Assembly (NCBI RefSeq): GCF_913060805.1
Contig: NZ_CAJXTC010000021.1
Coordinates: 36,951-100,950, forward strand
Source: an uncultured Draconibacterium sp.
GTDB taxonomy: Bacteria > Bacteroidota > Bacteroidia > Bacteroidales > Prolixibacteraceae
DNA: 64,000 bases
Direction of reading: 5' to 3'
The notes under the pieces were generated by a model. The model worked only from the letters and a program-made list of their open reading frames with translations, was not told the origin of the DNA and searched no databases. Below are positions 1 to 9,250 of this stretch, piece after piece (the first letter of the stretch is position 1; every line of letters begins with the position of its first letter). Both the position numbers and the translations under genes were made by a program.

Positions 1-749
1 CCTTGCATTTCAAGGTCGTTATCGTAAATCGATTTTAAAAAGTGGCGGCACGAGCCATAATAGGCGTCGTGCCGGTTAACGCGGTAATTCTCAGCTTTTT
101 CGCTGGAATAATTTTCAAGCGGCTCGAAATAATAGTAGCCGGTAAATTCAGTAACTTCCCGGCCATTCATCGAATTTAATGGCAGTTGCTTTCCATTTGG
201 ACCATCAAACGCAATCACACTAAACTCTTCAAGGATAATTTTGATTTTATAACCCAGAATATGGTTTAGGACAATCAGTGGTTCGTTTGTTTTTGCCACA
301 AATTTCATTTCATCGCGATTGAAAATAAGCACGCTGTCGTTCAGTATCTCTATTTTGTTGCGATCCTCCTCGATAAAATGCGAATAGAAAAAACGAAGGT
401 TCTTTTTGCGTTTATTCCGGGCCGAAACATTTATCTCTCCGATAGTAATAGTTGCAGGATTCAATTTAAGATTCACGTTTTCTTCACCAGTAATTGGTAC
501 GACGGCTGATTCGTACGCTACATGGTCGGCAATTAGCACAAAAGGCCGCATCGGAGGCTGCAAACTAAATTTTCCCTGGCTGTCAGTGATACATCCTACT
601 GTAGTTCCCGAAACAAAAACCTCGGCGTGCCGAATCGGAAGGTCGGTTTCTGCATCCGTTATTTGTCCGTTAATCGTCTGTTGCGCAAAAACACTTATCG
701 AGAGGATGCAAAAGAACAGCAGCGAAAGAGAAAATCTGGCAGGTATCAT
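1..749 (-). CDS. Exported protein with carboxypeptidase-regulatory-like domain (partial, C-terminus missing)
   Basis: The reading frame opens with ATG at 749 and stays open to the left edge, so 249 codons are visible and the C-terminus lies outside. Residues 1-22 form a Sec signal peptide (hydrophobic LSLLFFCILSISVFAQ). Residues about 24-100 read as a carboxypeptidase-regulatory-like beta-sandwich (NGQITDAETDLPI, then a glycine/beta pattern ending NLKLNPATITIGEI), a module common at the N-terminus of Bacteroidota envelope proteins, including many that sense or bind at the outer membrane. The rest matches no family I recognise; it lacks a visible TonB box. It is divergent from the CorA gene at 914. 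Likely periplasmic or outer-membrane-associated; function unknown. Confidence 0.75.
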   Translation of the reverse strand, partial: MIPARFSLSLLFFCILSISVFAQQTINGQITDAETDLPIRHAEVFVSGTTVGCITDSQGKFSLQPPMRPFVLIADHVAYESAVVPITGEENVNLKLNPATITIGEINVSARNKRKKNLRFFYSHFIEEDRNKIEILNDSVLIFNRDEMKFVAKTNEPLIVLNHILGYKIKIILEEFSVIAFDGPNGKQLPLNSMNGREVTEFTGYYYFEPLENYSSEKAENYRVNRHDAYYGSCRHFLKSIYDNDLEMQ

Positions 750-913
750 AGCTTTTGTTTTTACAAATATGAGCAAAAATTGTTCCATATAAAAAACATA
801 ATATGTCCTCAGGAAGTTATGTGTGTAAGCGAATTTAATTTATTAAATTGGCTAAAATTCTTTGGGATTTGTTAGCTGTAAATATTTGAATCCCGAAGCA
901 TAAACTAAAAAGT

Positions 914-1978
914 ATGGCACGTTTTTTAAAAGATCGTTCAAAAGCAACTGGAGCTGTTCCGGGTTCGCTGGTTTTAATCGGCCGGCAAAAAATGGAACAG
1001 TCGGAGATTCAGTTTATTACTTTCGATAAAGATGAATTGACGGAGGAAACGGTGGATTCGATTGAGATGGCACAGCAGAAATTTCGAGAGGGGAAAGTAA
1101 ACTGGATAAATATTTACGGACTGCACGATTTAGAGATGATTAAAAAGCTTGGCGAAGAGTTTAAATTGCCGACACTTTTGCTCGAGGATATCCTGAATAC
1201 CGACCAGTCGCCTAAATACGAGAATGGCGAGGATTACGATGCTTTTATTATGAAAATCCTGTATCAGGACAAGGAAGCTTACCGGATTCATGCCGAACAG
1301 GTTACGTTGATATTGGGTGAAAATTATGTGTTGACCTTGCAAGAGCAAAGAGCCCATATTTTTGAAGTGGTTCGCGAGCGGATTCGCAAAAGTAAAGGCC
1401 GGATTCGCATCAGTGGAAACGATTACCTGGCCTATGCTTTAATGGATGCGCTGGTTGATAATTATTCGATTCTGATTGAGAATATTGGCCGGCAGGTGGA
1501 AGATATTGAAGACCGGCTTTTTAAAACCATGGACTCGAAAATTGTGGAAGAGATCTATCGTTTTAAAACAGAGCTGAACTACATCCGCAAGGCAGTGCGC
1601 CCAATGCGGGAATTTATTGCAGCCCTGCTTCGTACGGAAGATTCGTTTTTTCAGAAAAAGAATTTCGCCTTTCTGAAAGACTTAAGCGACCTGGCCGTTC
1701 AGTGTGCCGAAGCGGTTGAAATGTACAATAGTATGACATCGGATCAGCTGAATATTTACAATTCGAACATGAGTAACCGGATGAACGAGGTGATGAAAAC
1801 GCTTACCATTTTCGCATCAATATTTATTCCCCTAACTTTTGTTGCCGGCATTTACGGAATGAACTTTGAATATATTCCCGAGCTCAAATTCAAATATGGT
1901 TATTTGGTATTCTGGATTTTTATTTTAATTCTGGGAGGCGGATTGCTGATTTATTTTAAACGAAAAAAGTGGTTGTAA
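914..1978 (+). CDS. corA: CorA-family magnesium/cobalt transporter
   Basis: 354 residues, the usual length for CorA. The protein has a long cytoplasmic N-terminal domain rich in charged helices, then two C-terminal membrane helices (about 290-311 and 328-348) joined by the diagnostic GMN motif at residues 315-317 (YGMNFEYIPEL). The GMN loop is the selectivity filter of the pentameric Mg2+/Co2+ channel in the inner membrane. A basic tail KRKKWL follows the last helix. The start is the ATG after an A-rich stretch; no strong ribosome binding site is visible. The next gene starts 18 nt after the stop, so co-transcription is likely, although no functional link is evident. Confidence 0.93.
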   Translation: MARFLKDRSKATGAVPGSLVLIGRQKMEQSEIQFITFDKDELTEETVDSIEMAQQKFREGKVNWINIYGLHDLEMIKKLGEEFKLPTLLLEDILNTDQSPKYENGEDYDAFIMKILYQDKEAYRIHAEQVTLILGENYVLTLQEQRAHIFEVVRERIRKSKGRIRISGNDYLAYALMDALVDNYSILIENIGRQVEDIEDRLFKTMDSKIVEEIYRFKTELNYIRKAVRPMREFIAALLRTEDSFFQKKNFAFLKDLSDLAVQCAEAVEMYNSMTSDQLNIYNSNMSNRMNEVMKTLTIFASIFIPLTFVAGIYGMNFEYIPELKFKYGYLVFWIFILILGGGLLIYFKRKKWL

Positions 1979-1996
1979 AATTTAACCAAAACAAAT

Positions 1997-3520
1997 ATGC
2001 AAGACATTGACAATATAGAACTGGAGTATTTAAAATTCGACGATTACCAGGAACTGAAACAGGCCATGATTGAGGTGTACTCGAGCATGCCCGATGCGTA
2101 CTGGAAAGAACATCATATAAAATCGCTGATTAAACGTTTCCCTGAAGGGCAGGTGGTGCTGAAAGTAAACGGGCAGATTGCCGGTTGTGCGCTTGCCATT
2201 GTGGTTGATTACGATAAGTTTGAAGACAACCATACCTACAAAGAAATTACCGGGAATTATAAGTTTGACACGCACTCGCCTGATGGCGACATGTTGTACG
2301 GAATTGATGTATTTATTAAACCCGAATTTCGTGGATTGCGACTGGGGCGCCGCTTGTACGATTACCGCAAAGAGTTGTGCGAGCGACTCAATTTAAAAGG
2401 AATTGCCTTTGGCGGACGGATTCCCAATTACCACCTTTACCAGAATGAACTGTCGCCAAAAGAGTACATTCAGAAAGTACGTACAAAAGAGATTCACGAT
2501 CCGGTGCTGAATTTCCAGATATCGAACGATTTTCACCCGGCAAAAATTATAAAAGGTTATTTGGAAGGCGACACCGACTCGAATGAATATGCGGTGCTGC
2601 TGGAGTGGGACAATATCTATTATGAAAAGCCGCGAAAAAAACCGGAGATCACAAAAACGGTGGTTCGTTTGGGATTGGTGCAGTGGCAAATGCGACCTTA
2701 TAAAACGCTCGAAGACCTGATGTTGCAAGCCGAGTTTTTCGTTGATGCCGTTTCTGGTTACCGCTGCGATTTTGCCCTGTTTCCCGAGTTTTTTAATGCG
2801 CCGCTTATGGCCGAAAATAACCACTTAACCGAGCCCGAAGCCATTCGCGACCTAGCAAAACACACCGAAGCGATTACTTCAAAGTTTTCGGAGCTGGCAA
2901 TTAGCTACAACATTAATATAATTACCGGTAGTATGCCCGAGTTGGTGGACGACACCTTGTATAACGTGGGCTACTTGTGCCGACGCGACGGAAGCACCGA
3001 GCGCTACGAAAAACTGCACGTTACACCCGACGAAGTGAAAGTTTGGGGGATGCAGGGAGGTCATGCCTTAAAAGCGCTGGACACCGATTGTGGTAAAATT
3101 GGTGTGTTGATTTGTTACGACTCGGAGTTTCCGGAACTAAGCCGTTTGCTGGCCGACGAAGGCGTGGATATTTTGTTCGTACCTTTTTTAACCGACACGC
3201 AAAACGGTTTTTCGCGGGTACGAAATTGCTCACAGGCACGCGCCATCGAAAACGAGTGTTATGTGGCCATTGCCGGTAGTGTGGGCAACTTGCCGAAAGT
3301 GCATAATATGGATATTCAGTATGCGCAGTCGATGGTGTTTACGCCTTGTGATTTTGCCTTCCCGGTAAATGGGGTAAAGGCCGAAGCCACGCCGAATACC
3401 GAAATGATTTTGATTGCCGATGTGGATATCGGTTTGTTGCGCGAACTGAATCAGTTTGGTAGCGTAAGAAACCTGAAAGACCGTCGTCAGGATTTATTCC
3501 AGCTGAAAAAGAAGATTTAG
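1997..3520 (+). CDS. GNAT acetyltransferase fused to carbon-nitrogen hydrolase (nitrilase superfamily)
   Basis: 507 residues in two parts. Residues 1 to about 210 resemble a GNAT N-acetyltransferase, with the acetyl-CoA loop region near DVFIKPEFRGLRLGRRLYD. Residues about 225-505 are a nitrilase-superfamily amidohydrolase in which the full catalytic triad is visible: Glu264 (FPEFF), Lys339 (YEKLHV) and Cys373 (LICYDSEFPE). The family hydrolyses C-N bonds in amides or nitriles through a Cys thioester. This two-domain architecture is known in Bacteroidota and some Proteobacteria, but its substrate is not established. It is probably cytoplasmic. The fusion suggests acylation and deamidation of one small molecule, which is inference. 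Confidence 0.9.
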   Translation: MQDIDNIELEYLKFDDYQELKQAMIEVYSSMPDAYWKEHHIKSLIKRFPEGQVVLKVNGQIAGCALAIVVDYDKFEDNHTYKEITGNYKFDTHSPDGDMLYGIDVFIKPEFRGLRLGRRLYDYRKELCERLNLKGIAFGGRIPNYHLYQNELSPKEYIQKVRTKEIHDPVLNFQISNDFHPAKIIKGYLEGDTDSNEYAVLLEWDNIYYEKPRKKPEITKTVVRLGLVQWQMRPYKTLEDLMLQAEFFVDAVSGYRCDFALFPEFFNAPLMAENNHLTEPEAIRDLAKHTEAITSKFSELAISYNINIITGSMPELVDDTLYNVGYLCRRDGSTERYEKLHVTPDEVKVWGMQGGHALKALDTDCGKIGVLICYDSEFPELSRLLADEGVDILFVPFLTDTQNGFSRVRNCSQARAIENECYVAIAGSVGNLPKVHNMDIQYAQSMVFTPCDFAFPVNGVKAEATPNTEMILIADVDIGLLRELNQFGSVRNLKDRRQDLFQLKKKI

Positions 3521-3588
3521 AACTCATTATGACATAAAAATTGGGAGAGGAAACTGCTGAGTTTTTGTTCCCGGCTAAATAAAAAACT

Positions 3589-3897
3589 ATGTTTATCGTT
3601 CACGTTTTTGTTCACGTAAAGGAAGATTGTATCGATGCGTTTAAAGCGGCCACCATCGAGAATGCAAAAAACAGTATTAACGAACCGGGAATTGCCCGTT
3701 TTGATTTTGTAGAACAACAAGACGATCCTACACGTTTTGTATTAGTGGAGGTGTATCGCACGGCCGACGATCCGGCAAAACACAAGGAAACAGCGCACTA
3801 CCAAAAGTGGCGCGACACCGTTGCCGATATGATGGCTGAACCTCGATCGGCACTAAAATTTTATAATGTACATCCCGACGAAGAAGGTTGGGATTAA
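3589..3897 (+). CDS. Antibiotic biosynthesis monooxygenase (ABM) domain protein, YgiN/LsrG-like
   Basis: 102 residues, a single ABM-type ferredoxin-like fold. The pattern [22 protein letters not shown], the conserved [12 protein letters not shown] stretch, [25 protein letters not shown] and the C-terminal [11 protein letters not shown] are typical. Members are cofactor-free dimeric monooxygenases or isomerases (quinol monooxygenase YgiN, autoinducer-2 phosphate isomerase LsrG). The specific reaction cannot be read from sequence. It ends 10 nt before the iron alcohol dehydrogenase start, so the two are probably co-transcribed and may act on the same aldehyde or lactaldehyde-like metabolite; that link is inference. 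Confidence 0.85.
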   Translation: MFIVHVFVHVKEDCIDAFKAATIENAKNSINEPGIARFDFVEQQDDPTRFVLVEVYRTADDPAKHKETAHYQKWRDTVADMMAEPRSALKFYNVHPDEEGWD

Positions 3898-3907
3898 GAA
3901 AGAATAT

Positions 3908-5056
3908 ATGACAGTTAATTTTTCATTTGCAACCGCGGGGCAAATAATTTTTGGAAATCATTCGTTGGAGAAAGTCCCCGATCTTGTTGCCGGTTTTGGG
4001 AAGAAAGTAGTTTTAGTAACGGGGAAAAGTTCGTCGCGGGCTGAAGAGTTGATGGCGAAATTCAGCCCGGGAACCGACACCGTAATTTTTAATGTGCCCG
4101 GCGAACCGACCACCGATTTAATTGAGGCCGGAGTACGACTGGCACGCGAGCATGCAAGTGATGTGGTTGTTGGCTTTGGCGGAGGAAGTGTTGTAGACAG
4201 TGCAAAAGCAATTGCTGCCATGGTAACCAATAAGGGCGAGTTGCTCGATTACCTGGAAGTGATTGGGCGCGGAAAACCGCTGACTGAAAAACCGTTGCCG
4301 TGTATTGCCATCCCGACAACGGCCGGGACCGGTGCCGAGGTAACCAAAAACTCGGTAATTAAATCGCCTGAAAATAACGTGAAAGTAAGTTTGCGAAGTA
4401 ACCAGATGTACCCCGATGTTGCGGTGGTTGATCCGGTACTTACCTGGTCGATGCCACCGGCATTAACCGCCAGCACCGGCGTTGATGCATTAACCCATTT
4501 GCTCGAGACATTTGTGTCGAACCAGGCCAACCCCTTTATCGATATGGTTTGCCGCGAAGGTCTGACACGAATCTCAAGGTCCTTACGAAAAGCATACAAA
4601 GACGCCAGCGATAAACAGGCGCGCGAAGATATGGCCATGGCCAGCCTTTTGGGCGGAATGGCATTGGCCAACGTAAAGCTGGGAGCGGTGCATGGTTTTG
4701 CCGGACCGATGGGAGGGATGTTCCCTATTCCGCACGGTGCCGTTTGTGCTTGTCTGATGTCGGCAGTGATTGAAGAAAATATTGAGGCTGTGCGGGAAAG
4801 TAAACTCGATAGCTCGAAATTTGATGAGCTGGCAAAAATCCTTACCGGGAACGAAAAAGCCATGTCGAACGATGCAGCTATTTGGGCAGCCGAGTTGGTG
4901 GCTGATTTACAAATACCGCCACTGTCTGAATTTGGATTGACAAAAGACGATTTTCGTGTACTGGTTGAAAAAGCAAAAGTATCGAGCAGCATGAAAGGGA
5001 ATCCGGTAGAACTGACAGATGAGCAGTTGTTTCGCATTTTGGAGCGGTCGTTGTAA
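3908..5056 (+). CDS. Iron-containing alcohol dehydrogenase
   Basis: 382 residues from the ATG at 3908. A longer in-frame ATG at 3866 exists but would overlap the preceding gene and add residues foreign to the family. The nucleotide-binding motif GFGGGSVVDSAKAIA and the PTTAGTGAEVT segment are typical of type III alcohol dehydrogenases. All four expected metal ligands are present: Asp193 and His197 (GVDALTH), His262 (VHGFAGP) and His276 (IPHGA). The family oxidises primary alcohols, diols or lactaldehyde with NAD(P) in the cytoplasm. Close packing after the ABM gene suggests a short operon. Confidence 0.92.
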   Translation: MTVNFSFATAGQIIFGNHSLEKVPDLVAGFGKKVVLVTGKSSSRAEELMAKFSPGTDTVIFNVPGEPTTDLIEAGVRLAREHASDVVVGFGGGSVVDSAKAIAAMVTNKGELLDYLEVIGRGKPLTEKPLPCIAIPTTAGTGAEVTKNSVIKSPENNVKVSLRSNQMYPDVAVVDPVLTWSMPPALTASTGVDALTHLLETFVSNQANPFIDMVCREGLTRISRSLRKAYKDASDKQAREDMAMASLLGGMALANVKLGAVHGFAGPMGGMFPIPHGAVCACLMSAVIEENIEAVRESKLDSSKFDELAKILTGNEKAMSNDAAIWAAELVADLQIPPLSEFGLTKDDFRVLVEKAKVSSSMKGNPVELTDEQLFRILERSL

Positions 5057-5096
5057 ATGACAATCCGGTATCGGAACAATTTTTGTAGAATAAAAC

Positions 5097-5104
5097 TATC
5101 TTTG
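5097..5104 (+). promoter_or_regulatory. Bacteroidota -7 promoter element
   Basis: TATCTTTG matches the Bacteroidota sigma-ABfr -7 consensus TAnnTTTG and lies 18 nt before the ATG at 5123, which leaves room for a very short leader. No convincing -33 TTTG is visible at the right spacing. Its presence also supports choosing the ATG at 5123 over the in-frame ATG at 5057 for the following gene. Confidence 0.5.
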
Positions 5105-5122
5105 TACAATAAACAGAACGCG

Positions 5123-5431
5123 ATGATTGGCAATTTTTTTCATACACCGGGAACAAAAAAGTTTAGAATAACGCCACGTTTTTGGGATCCTGACAAGGAC
5201 GAGAGAGACGAGCGGGAACGCCGAATTAAGGAGGAGTTGGGGATTGTAGATGAGAAAAAAGACAGCAATCGTCCGTATCGTCCGAACATTAAAGGTCAGT
5301 TTCGTTCGGGAGATAACTGGGCCCGGTCATCCGAATCGGCCCGGAGAGCACAAAATCGCAGGCTTGTTTGGATTGTTATAGTCCTTGCTTTGGTGCTTTA
5401 TCTTTTCTTCTTTTCCGACTTTTTTGCCTAG
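5123..5431 (+). CDS. Small C-tail membrane protein of unknown function
   Basis: 102 residues. An in-frame ATG at 5057 sits upstream of a -7 promoter element, so the ATG at 5123 is preferred. The N-terminal two thirds are hydrophilic and strongly charged (DPDKDERDERERRIKEELG), and residues about 80-100 form a single transmembrane helix (VWIVIVLALVLYLFFFSDFF). The layout suggests a cytoplasmic domain anchored by a C-terminal helix. I do not recognise the family. It lies just upstream of mutL, and similar short proteins before mutL occur in Bacteroidota as far as I recall; no role is assigned. Confidence 0.75.
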   Translation: MIGNFFHTPGTKKFRITPRFWDPDKDERDERERRIKEELGIVDEKKDSNRPYRPNIKGQFRSGDNWARSSESARRAQNRRLVWIVIVLALVLYLFFFSDFFA

Positions 5432-5470
5432 AAAGCGAACCTCATAGTACAAATTTCTAAAGATTTAATC

Positions 5471-7366
5471 TTGAGCGATATTATTCAGTTATTACCCGAT
5501 GCAGTAGCCAATCAGATTGCTGCCGGAGAAGTTATTCAGCGACCGGCATCGGTTGTGAAAGAGCTTGTGGAGAATGCTCTTGATGCGGGCGCAACTGAAA
5601 TTACCATCAATATAAAAGACGCAGGAAAGACCCTTATTCAGATTTCGGACAACGGGAGCGGAATGTCGCCAACCGACGCGAGGATGGCTTTTGAGCGTCA
5701 TGCCACATCAAAAATACGCTCGGCCAACGATTTGTTTGCCATTCGTACCATGGGTTTTCGTGGTGAGGCACTGGCATCGATAGCCGCCATTGCCGATGTT
5801 GAGCTGCGCACCAAAAAAGCCGACGATGAGGTGGGTACTTTTATTCATATAATCGGTTCCGAGGTAAAAACACAGGAGCCCGCCGGGTGCAATAACGGCA
5901 CCAATTTTATGATTAAAAACCTGTTTTTTAATGTGCCGGCACGTCGCAAATTTCTGAAAGCAAATTCTACCGAATTAAAACATATTATCTGGGAAATTCA
6001 GCGGGTAGCATTACCCAATCCCGACATCAAATTATCCTTGATTCACAACGGATCACCTGTTTATGATCTGCCACCTGCCAACTACCGCAAACGTTTGGTT
6101 GATGTGTTTGGCAAGTCGCTGAACCATAGTCTGATAAATGTAGATGAGGATACCAGCATTGTAAAGGTTTTCGGATACATCGGGCAGCCAAAATATGCCC
6201 GCAAAACGCTGGGCGAACAGTTCTTTTTTGTGAACGGACGATTTATGCGCCACCCGTATTTTCATAAGGCGATTACACAGGCTTACGAACAGTTGTTGCC
6301 ACCCGATACGTATCCGTCATATTTCCTGTTTTTGGAGCTCGATCCGGAAGCGATCGACATTAATGTGCATCCAACAAAAACTGAGATAAAATTTGAGAAC
6401 GAGCGCGATATCTGGCCGATAATTCATGCGTCGATACGCGAATCGTTAGGCAAACACAATGTGGTGCCGTCGATCGATTTCGACCAAAGTGGAAGTATTG
6501 ATATTCCCGTTCCGAGAAAAGATGGAGAGGGAGTTCGTTTCCCGGAGATTCAGATCAACCCGGACTACAATCCGTTTAACAACGAAAAGCAGTTTGCCGA
6601 ACGTGGTTACTCGCCGTTTGAGAATGATTCGGCAGGCCAGGGACGAAGCAGTTCTCCCGATTCAGGAAGAGAAAAGAAAAACCTCGAAAACTGGGAAGAC
6701 CTGTACCAGGGAGCACAATTGAAATTAAAACCCGAGCCGGAATACCGCGAAAGTGCCATTCAGGCTGATGATTTGTATGCTAACGCACCGGGTCAGTTCA
6801 GCGGTAAAAAGGTTTTGCAGCTGAAACAACGTTATGTGTTAACGCCGGTAAAGTCGGGATTAATGGTAATCGACCAGAAGCGGGCACACGAACGAATTTT
6901 GTACGAGAAATTTATGGAGGTGCTGAAAACGGATTCGGTGGCCAGCCAGCAACAATTATTTCCGCAAACCGTTGAACTCAATCCTGCTGATTCGGCTCTG
7001 CTAAAATCGATTTTGGAAGACCTGTTGTCGCTGGGATTTGATATTCGCGAATTTGGAAAAGACACTTTTATTATAAACGGAACACCGGGAGTTTTAGATA
7101 TTTCGTCGCCCGAGTTGATTCTGGAAAAATTGCTGGAAGAGTACAAAACATCGCCGGTTGATGCACGATCGAAAGCAAAGGAACAAATTGCGGCGTCGCT
7201 GGCAAAAGCATCAGCAATGGATTATGGCACCGACCTGAAACAGGAAGAAGTGGATCACCTGATCGATAATTTGTTTGCCTGTGCAACACCCAACTTTTCG
7301 CCCGACGGAAAAAAGGTGTTGACCATCATTTCGACAGATGATATCGAAAAAAGTTTTTCAAAATGA
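5471..7366 (+). CDS. mutL: DNA mismatch repair protein MutL
   Basis: 631 residues. The start is TTG: no ATG occurs in frame upstream, and the resulting N-terminus (SDIIQLLPDAVANQIAAGEV) matches where the family begins. The GHKL ATPase motifs are clear: ELVENALDAGA, DNGSGM, and GFRGEALASIAAI. Residues about 330-440 are the variable linker. The C-terminal dimerisation domain starts near 450. Its endonuclease motif is altered: the place of DQHA(x2)E(x4)E reads DQKRAHERILYE at 468-479, and the usual ACHSA and CPHGRP motifs are replaced by AKASAM (578-583) and SPDGKK. MutL couples MutS mismatch recognition to strand removal. Confidence 0.96.
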   Translation: MSDIIQLLPDAVANQIAAGEVIQRPASVVKELVENALDAGATEITINIKDAGKTLIQISDNGSGMSPTDARMAFERHATSKIRSANDLFAIRTMGFRGEALASIAAIADVELRTKKADDEVGTFIHIIGSEVKTQEPAGCNNGTNFMIKNLFFNVPARRKFLKANSTELKHIIWEIQRVALPNPDIKLSLIHNGSPVYDLPPANYRKRLVDVFGKSLNHSLINVDEDTSIVKVFGYIGQPKYARKTLGEQFFFVNGRFMRHPYFHKAITQAYEQLLPPDTYPSYFLFLELDPEAIDINVHPTKTEIKFENERDIWPIIHASIRESLGKHNVVPSIDFDQSGSIDIPVPRKDGEGVRFPEIQINPDYNPFNNEKQFAERGYSPFENDSAGQGRSSSPDSGREKKNLENWEDLYQGAQLKLKPEPEYRESAIQADDLYANAPGQFSGKKVLQLKQRYVLTPVKSGLMVIDQKRAHERILYEKFMEVLKTDSVASQQQLFPQTVELNPADSALLKSILEDLLSLGFDIREFGKDTFIINGTPGVLDISSPELILEKLLEEYKTSPVDARSKAKEQIAASLAKASAMDYGTDLKQEEVDHLIDNLFACATPNFSPDGKKVLTIISTDDIEKSFSK

Positions 7367-7499
7367 CAGATTGTCGTTAATTTGAACACTTAAAATTTTG
7401 GCGTGGTCATTGTATCTTGCCTGATCGTTAAAACAATAAGCAACTGAAGATCGTTGATTCTGGAAAGAAAGATTCTTTAGGTCTTACAACTTTATAAAT

Positions 7500-8228
7500 A
7501 TGAATTATCGTCCCACATTAAACATGCCTCCTGTGGTAAAGAATCTGATTCTTGCCAACGTGTTGTTTTTTATTGCCACCATTGTGTTAAAACAAACCGG
7601 AACTGATTTATATTCCATTCTGGGTTTGTATTTCCCGCTTTCTGAAAAATTCAGGTTATACCAGATTTTTACCTACATGTTTATGCACAGCACACCGGGA
7701 TTTGGGCATATTTTCTTTAATATGTTTGCCTTGTACATGTTTGGGCGCGTGCTGGAAGGCGTTTGGGGACCGAAGCGTTTTCTTACTTTTTATTTGGTTA
7801 CAGGAGTAGGAGCAGCGCTTATACAGTTGCTGGTTACCTTCATTGAGTATAAAGTTGCAGTTGCAAATGTTGCGCCCGATCAGCTTGCATATTTCAGAGA
7901 GATTGCAGCGCAGGGAAAATATATTCCGGGAACTGTTTCGGAAAAGATTACACTATTTATGAATACGCCAACAGTTGGTGCTTCGGGTGCGGTTTTCGGC
8001 ATTTTATTAGGTTTCGGAATGCTGTTCCCGAATACGGAGTTGATGCTGCTTTTTCCGCCAATACCAATTAAAGCCAAGTATTTTGTGATTGGTTACGGTG
8101 CTTTGGAGTTGTTCTTTGGTGTATCCGGAATTCAGGGAAGTGTAGCACACTTTGCGCACCTGGGCGGAATGTTGTTTGGGTATTTTATGATCAAATACTG
8201 GAATAAACATTCCAACCGTTTTTATTAA
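7500..8228 (+). CDS. Rhomboid family intramembrane serine protease
   Basis: 242 residues with six or seven predicted membrane helices. The catalytic dyad is visible: Ser162 in GASGAVFG and His220 in HFAHLGG; the HIFFNMFALYMFG segment carries the Asn of the oxyanion region. It cleaves within or near membrane-spanning segments of substrate proteins in the inner membrane; substrates are unknown. A second rhomboid gene begins 30 nt downstream, so the two form a tandem pair, possibly from an old duplication. Confidence 0.93.
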   Translation: MNYRPTLNMPPVVKNLILANVLFFIATIVLKQTGTDLYSILGLYFPLSEKFRLYQIFTYMFMHSTPGFGHIFFNMFALYMFGRVLEGVWGPKRFLTFYLVTGVGAALIQLLVTFIEYKVAVANVAPDQLAYFREIAAQGKYIPGTVSEKITLFMNTPTVGASGAVFGILLGFGMLFPNTELMLLFPPIPIKAKYFVIGYGALELFFGVSGIQGSVAHFAHLGGMLFGYFMIKYWNKHSNRFY

Positions 8229-8258
8229 AGTTCATACAGATTTTAAAAAACCTGGGAA

Positions 8259-9140
8259 GTGGATATTGCTGGCGACATAAAACGAACATTTAAAGAGGGA
8301 TCGGTTTTAACCCGGTTGATCTACATAAACATTGGTGTTTTTCTTTTGCTGAAAATCATTGGTGTATTCTTTTACCTCAGCGGACAAAGTTTACCTGTGT
8401 ATGAGTGGTTGTCGGTTCCTTCGGTTGTCGATGTTTTGGTACAACGCCCGTGGACACCAATAACCTACATGTTTTTACACGAGCGATTTTTGCATCTCTT
8501 GTTTAATATGCTTGGCCTGTATTGGTTTGGGCAGCTGTTTCTTTATCATTTTGAAGGGGACAAAATGTTGGGTGTTTACCTGATGGGAGGCCTTTGGGGA
8601 GCATTTTTATACATCATTGCCTATAATTTTATTCCCGTATTCGATTCTGCTAACGCAATATTGCTGGGGGCTTCCGCATCAATTTTTGCTATTTTGGTAG
8701 CCGTAGCATTTTACGATCCCAACCGCGAGATACACCTGTTTTTTATCGGTCGTTTCCCGCTGAAATATGTAGCTGCTTTTTACGTTTTATTATCGGTGAT
8801 CGGTATTTCTTCAACAAATGCCGGTGGTAATATTGCGCATTTGGGCGGTGCCTTTTGGGGATGGTTTTATATTTATCAATTGCGAAAAGGAAAAGATATG
8901 GGAGCCGGATTGGTAAACCTTGTAAATAAAATCGGTAAGTTTTTCGAGGGGCTTTTTAAGCATAAAAGTAAAATGAAAGTTACTTACCGAAAACCTCCGC
9001 GCGACGATCACGAATACAACCGTCAGAAACATCATCAGCAAGACGAGATCAATCGTATTCTGGATAAAATTGCAAAATCGGGTTACGAGAGTTTAACCAA
9101 AAAAGAAAAGGAATTGCTTTTTAAACAAGGGAAGAAATAG
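8259..9140 (+). CDS. Rhomboid family protease with C-terminal soluble tail
   Basis: 293 residues starting at GTG 8259; no better upstream ATG is in frame. The rhomboid core (about 15-210) retains Ser139 in LLGASASIF and His194 in IAHLGGAFWG, plus the LFNMLGLYWFG segment, so it is probably active although the canonical GxSG reads GASA. After the core comes a basic linker and a short helical tail (residues about 245-293, HHQQDEINRILDKIAKSGYESLTKKEKELLF) that resembles the DUF6576-type tail of Bacteroidota rhomboids. It is co-directional with and 30 nt after the other rhomboid gene. Convergent with the YihY gene. Confidence 0.9.
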   Translation: MDIAGDIKRTFKEGSVLTRLIYINIGVFLLLKIIGVFFYLSGQSLPVYEWLSVPSVVDVLVQRPWTPITYMFLHERFLHLLFNMLGLYWFGQLFLYHFEGDKMLGVYLMGGLWGAFLYIIAYNFIPVFDSANAILLGASASIFAILVAVAFYDPNREIHLFFIGRFPLKYVAAFYVLLSVIGISSTNAGGNIAHLGGAFWGWFYIYQLRKGKDMGAGLVNLVNKIGKFFEGLFKHKSKMKVTYRKPPRDDHEYNRQKHHQQDEINRILDKIAKSGYESLTKKEKELLFKQGKK

Positions 9141-9250
9141 TCTGCAGTCGCAGTTTTCAGTTTTCAGATTGAAAAGGTGTTTGGTATTTTCAGATAAAAC
9201 GCCACCTAAGAACCATAATTAATCCTTCAACCTTAATCAATAATCCTTCT

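Noticed and set aside
406..875. Two plus-strand frames (128 and 82 codons) near the left edge
   Set aside because: They overlap a minus-strand gene with a signal peptide and regulatory-like domain and have no start context.
3866..3907. Upstream ATG for the alcohol dehydrogenase
   Set aside because: It overlaps the ABM gene and adds residues outside the family fold; ATG 3908 is preferred.
4249..5133. 294-codon minus-strand frame opposite the alcohol dehydrogenase
   Set aside because: It is antisense to a gene with all four metal ligands; composition (Ser/Ala/Thr-rich) is typical of the shadow of a real gene.
9141..9250. Repeated TTTTCAG motif in the convergent spacer
   Set aside because: Three short copies only, no stem or array; likely low-complexity spacer.
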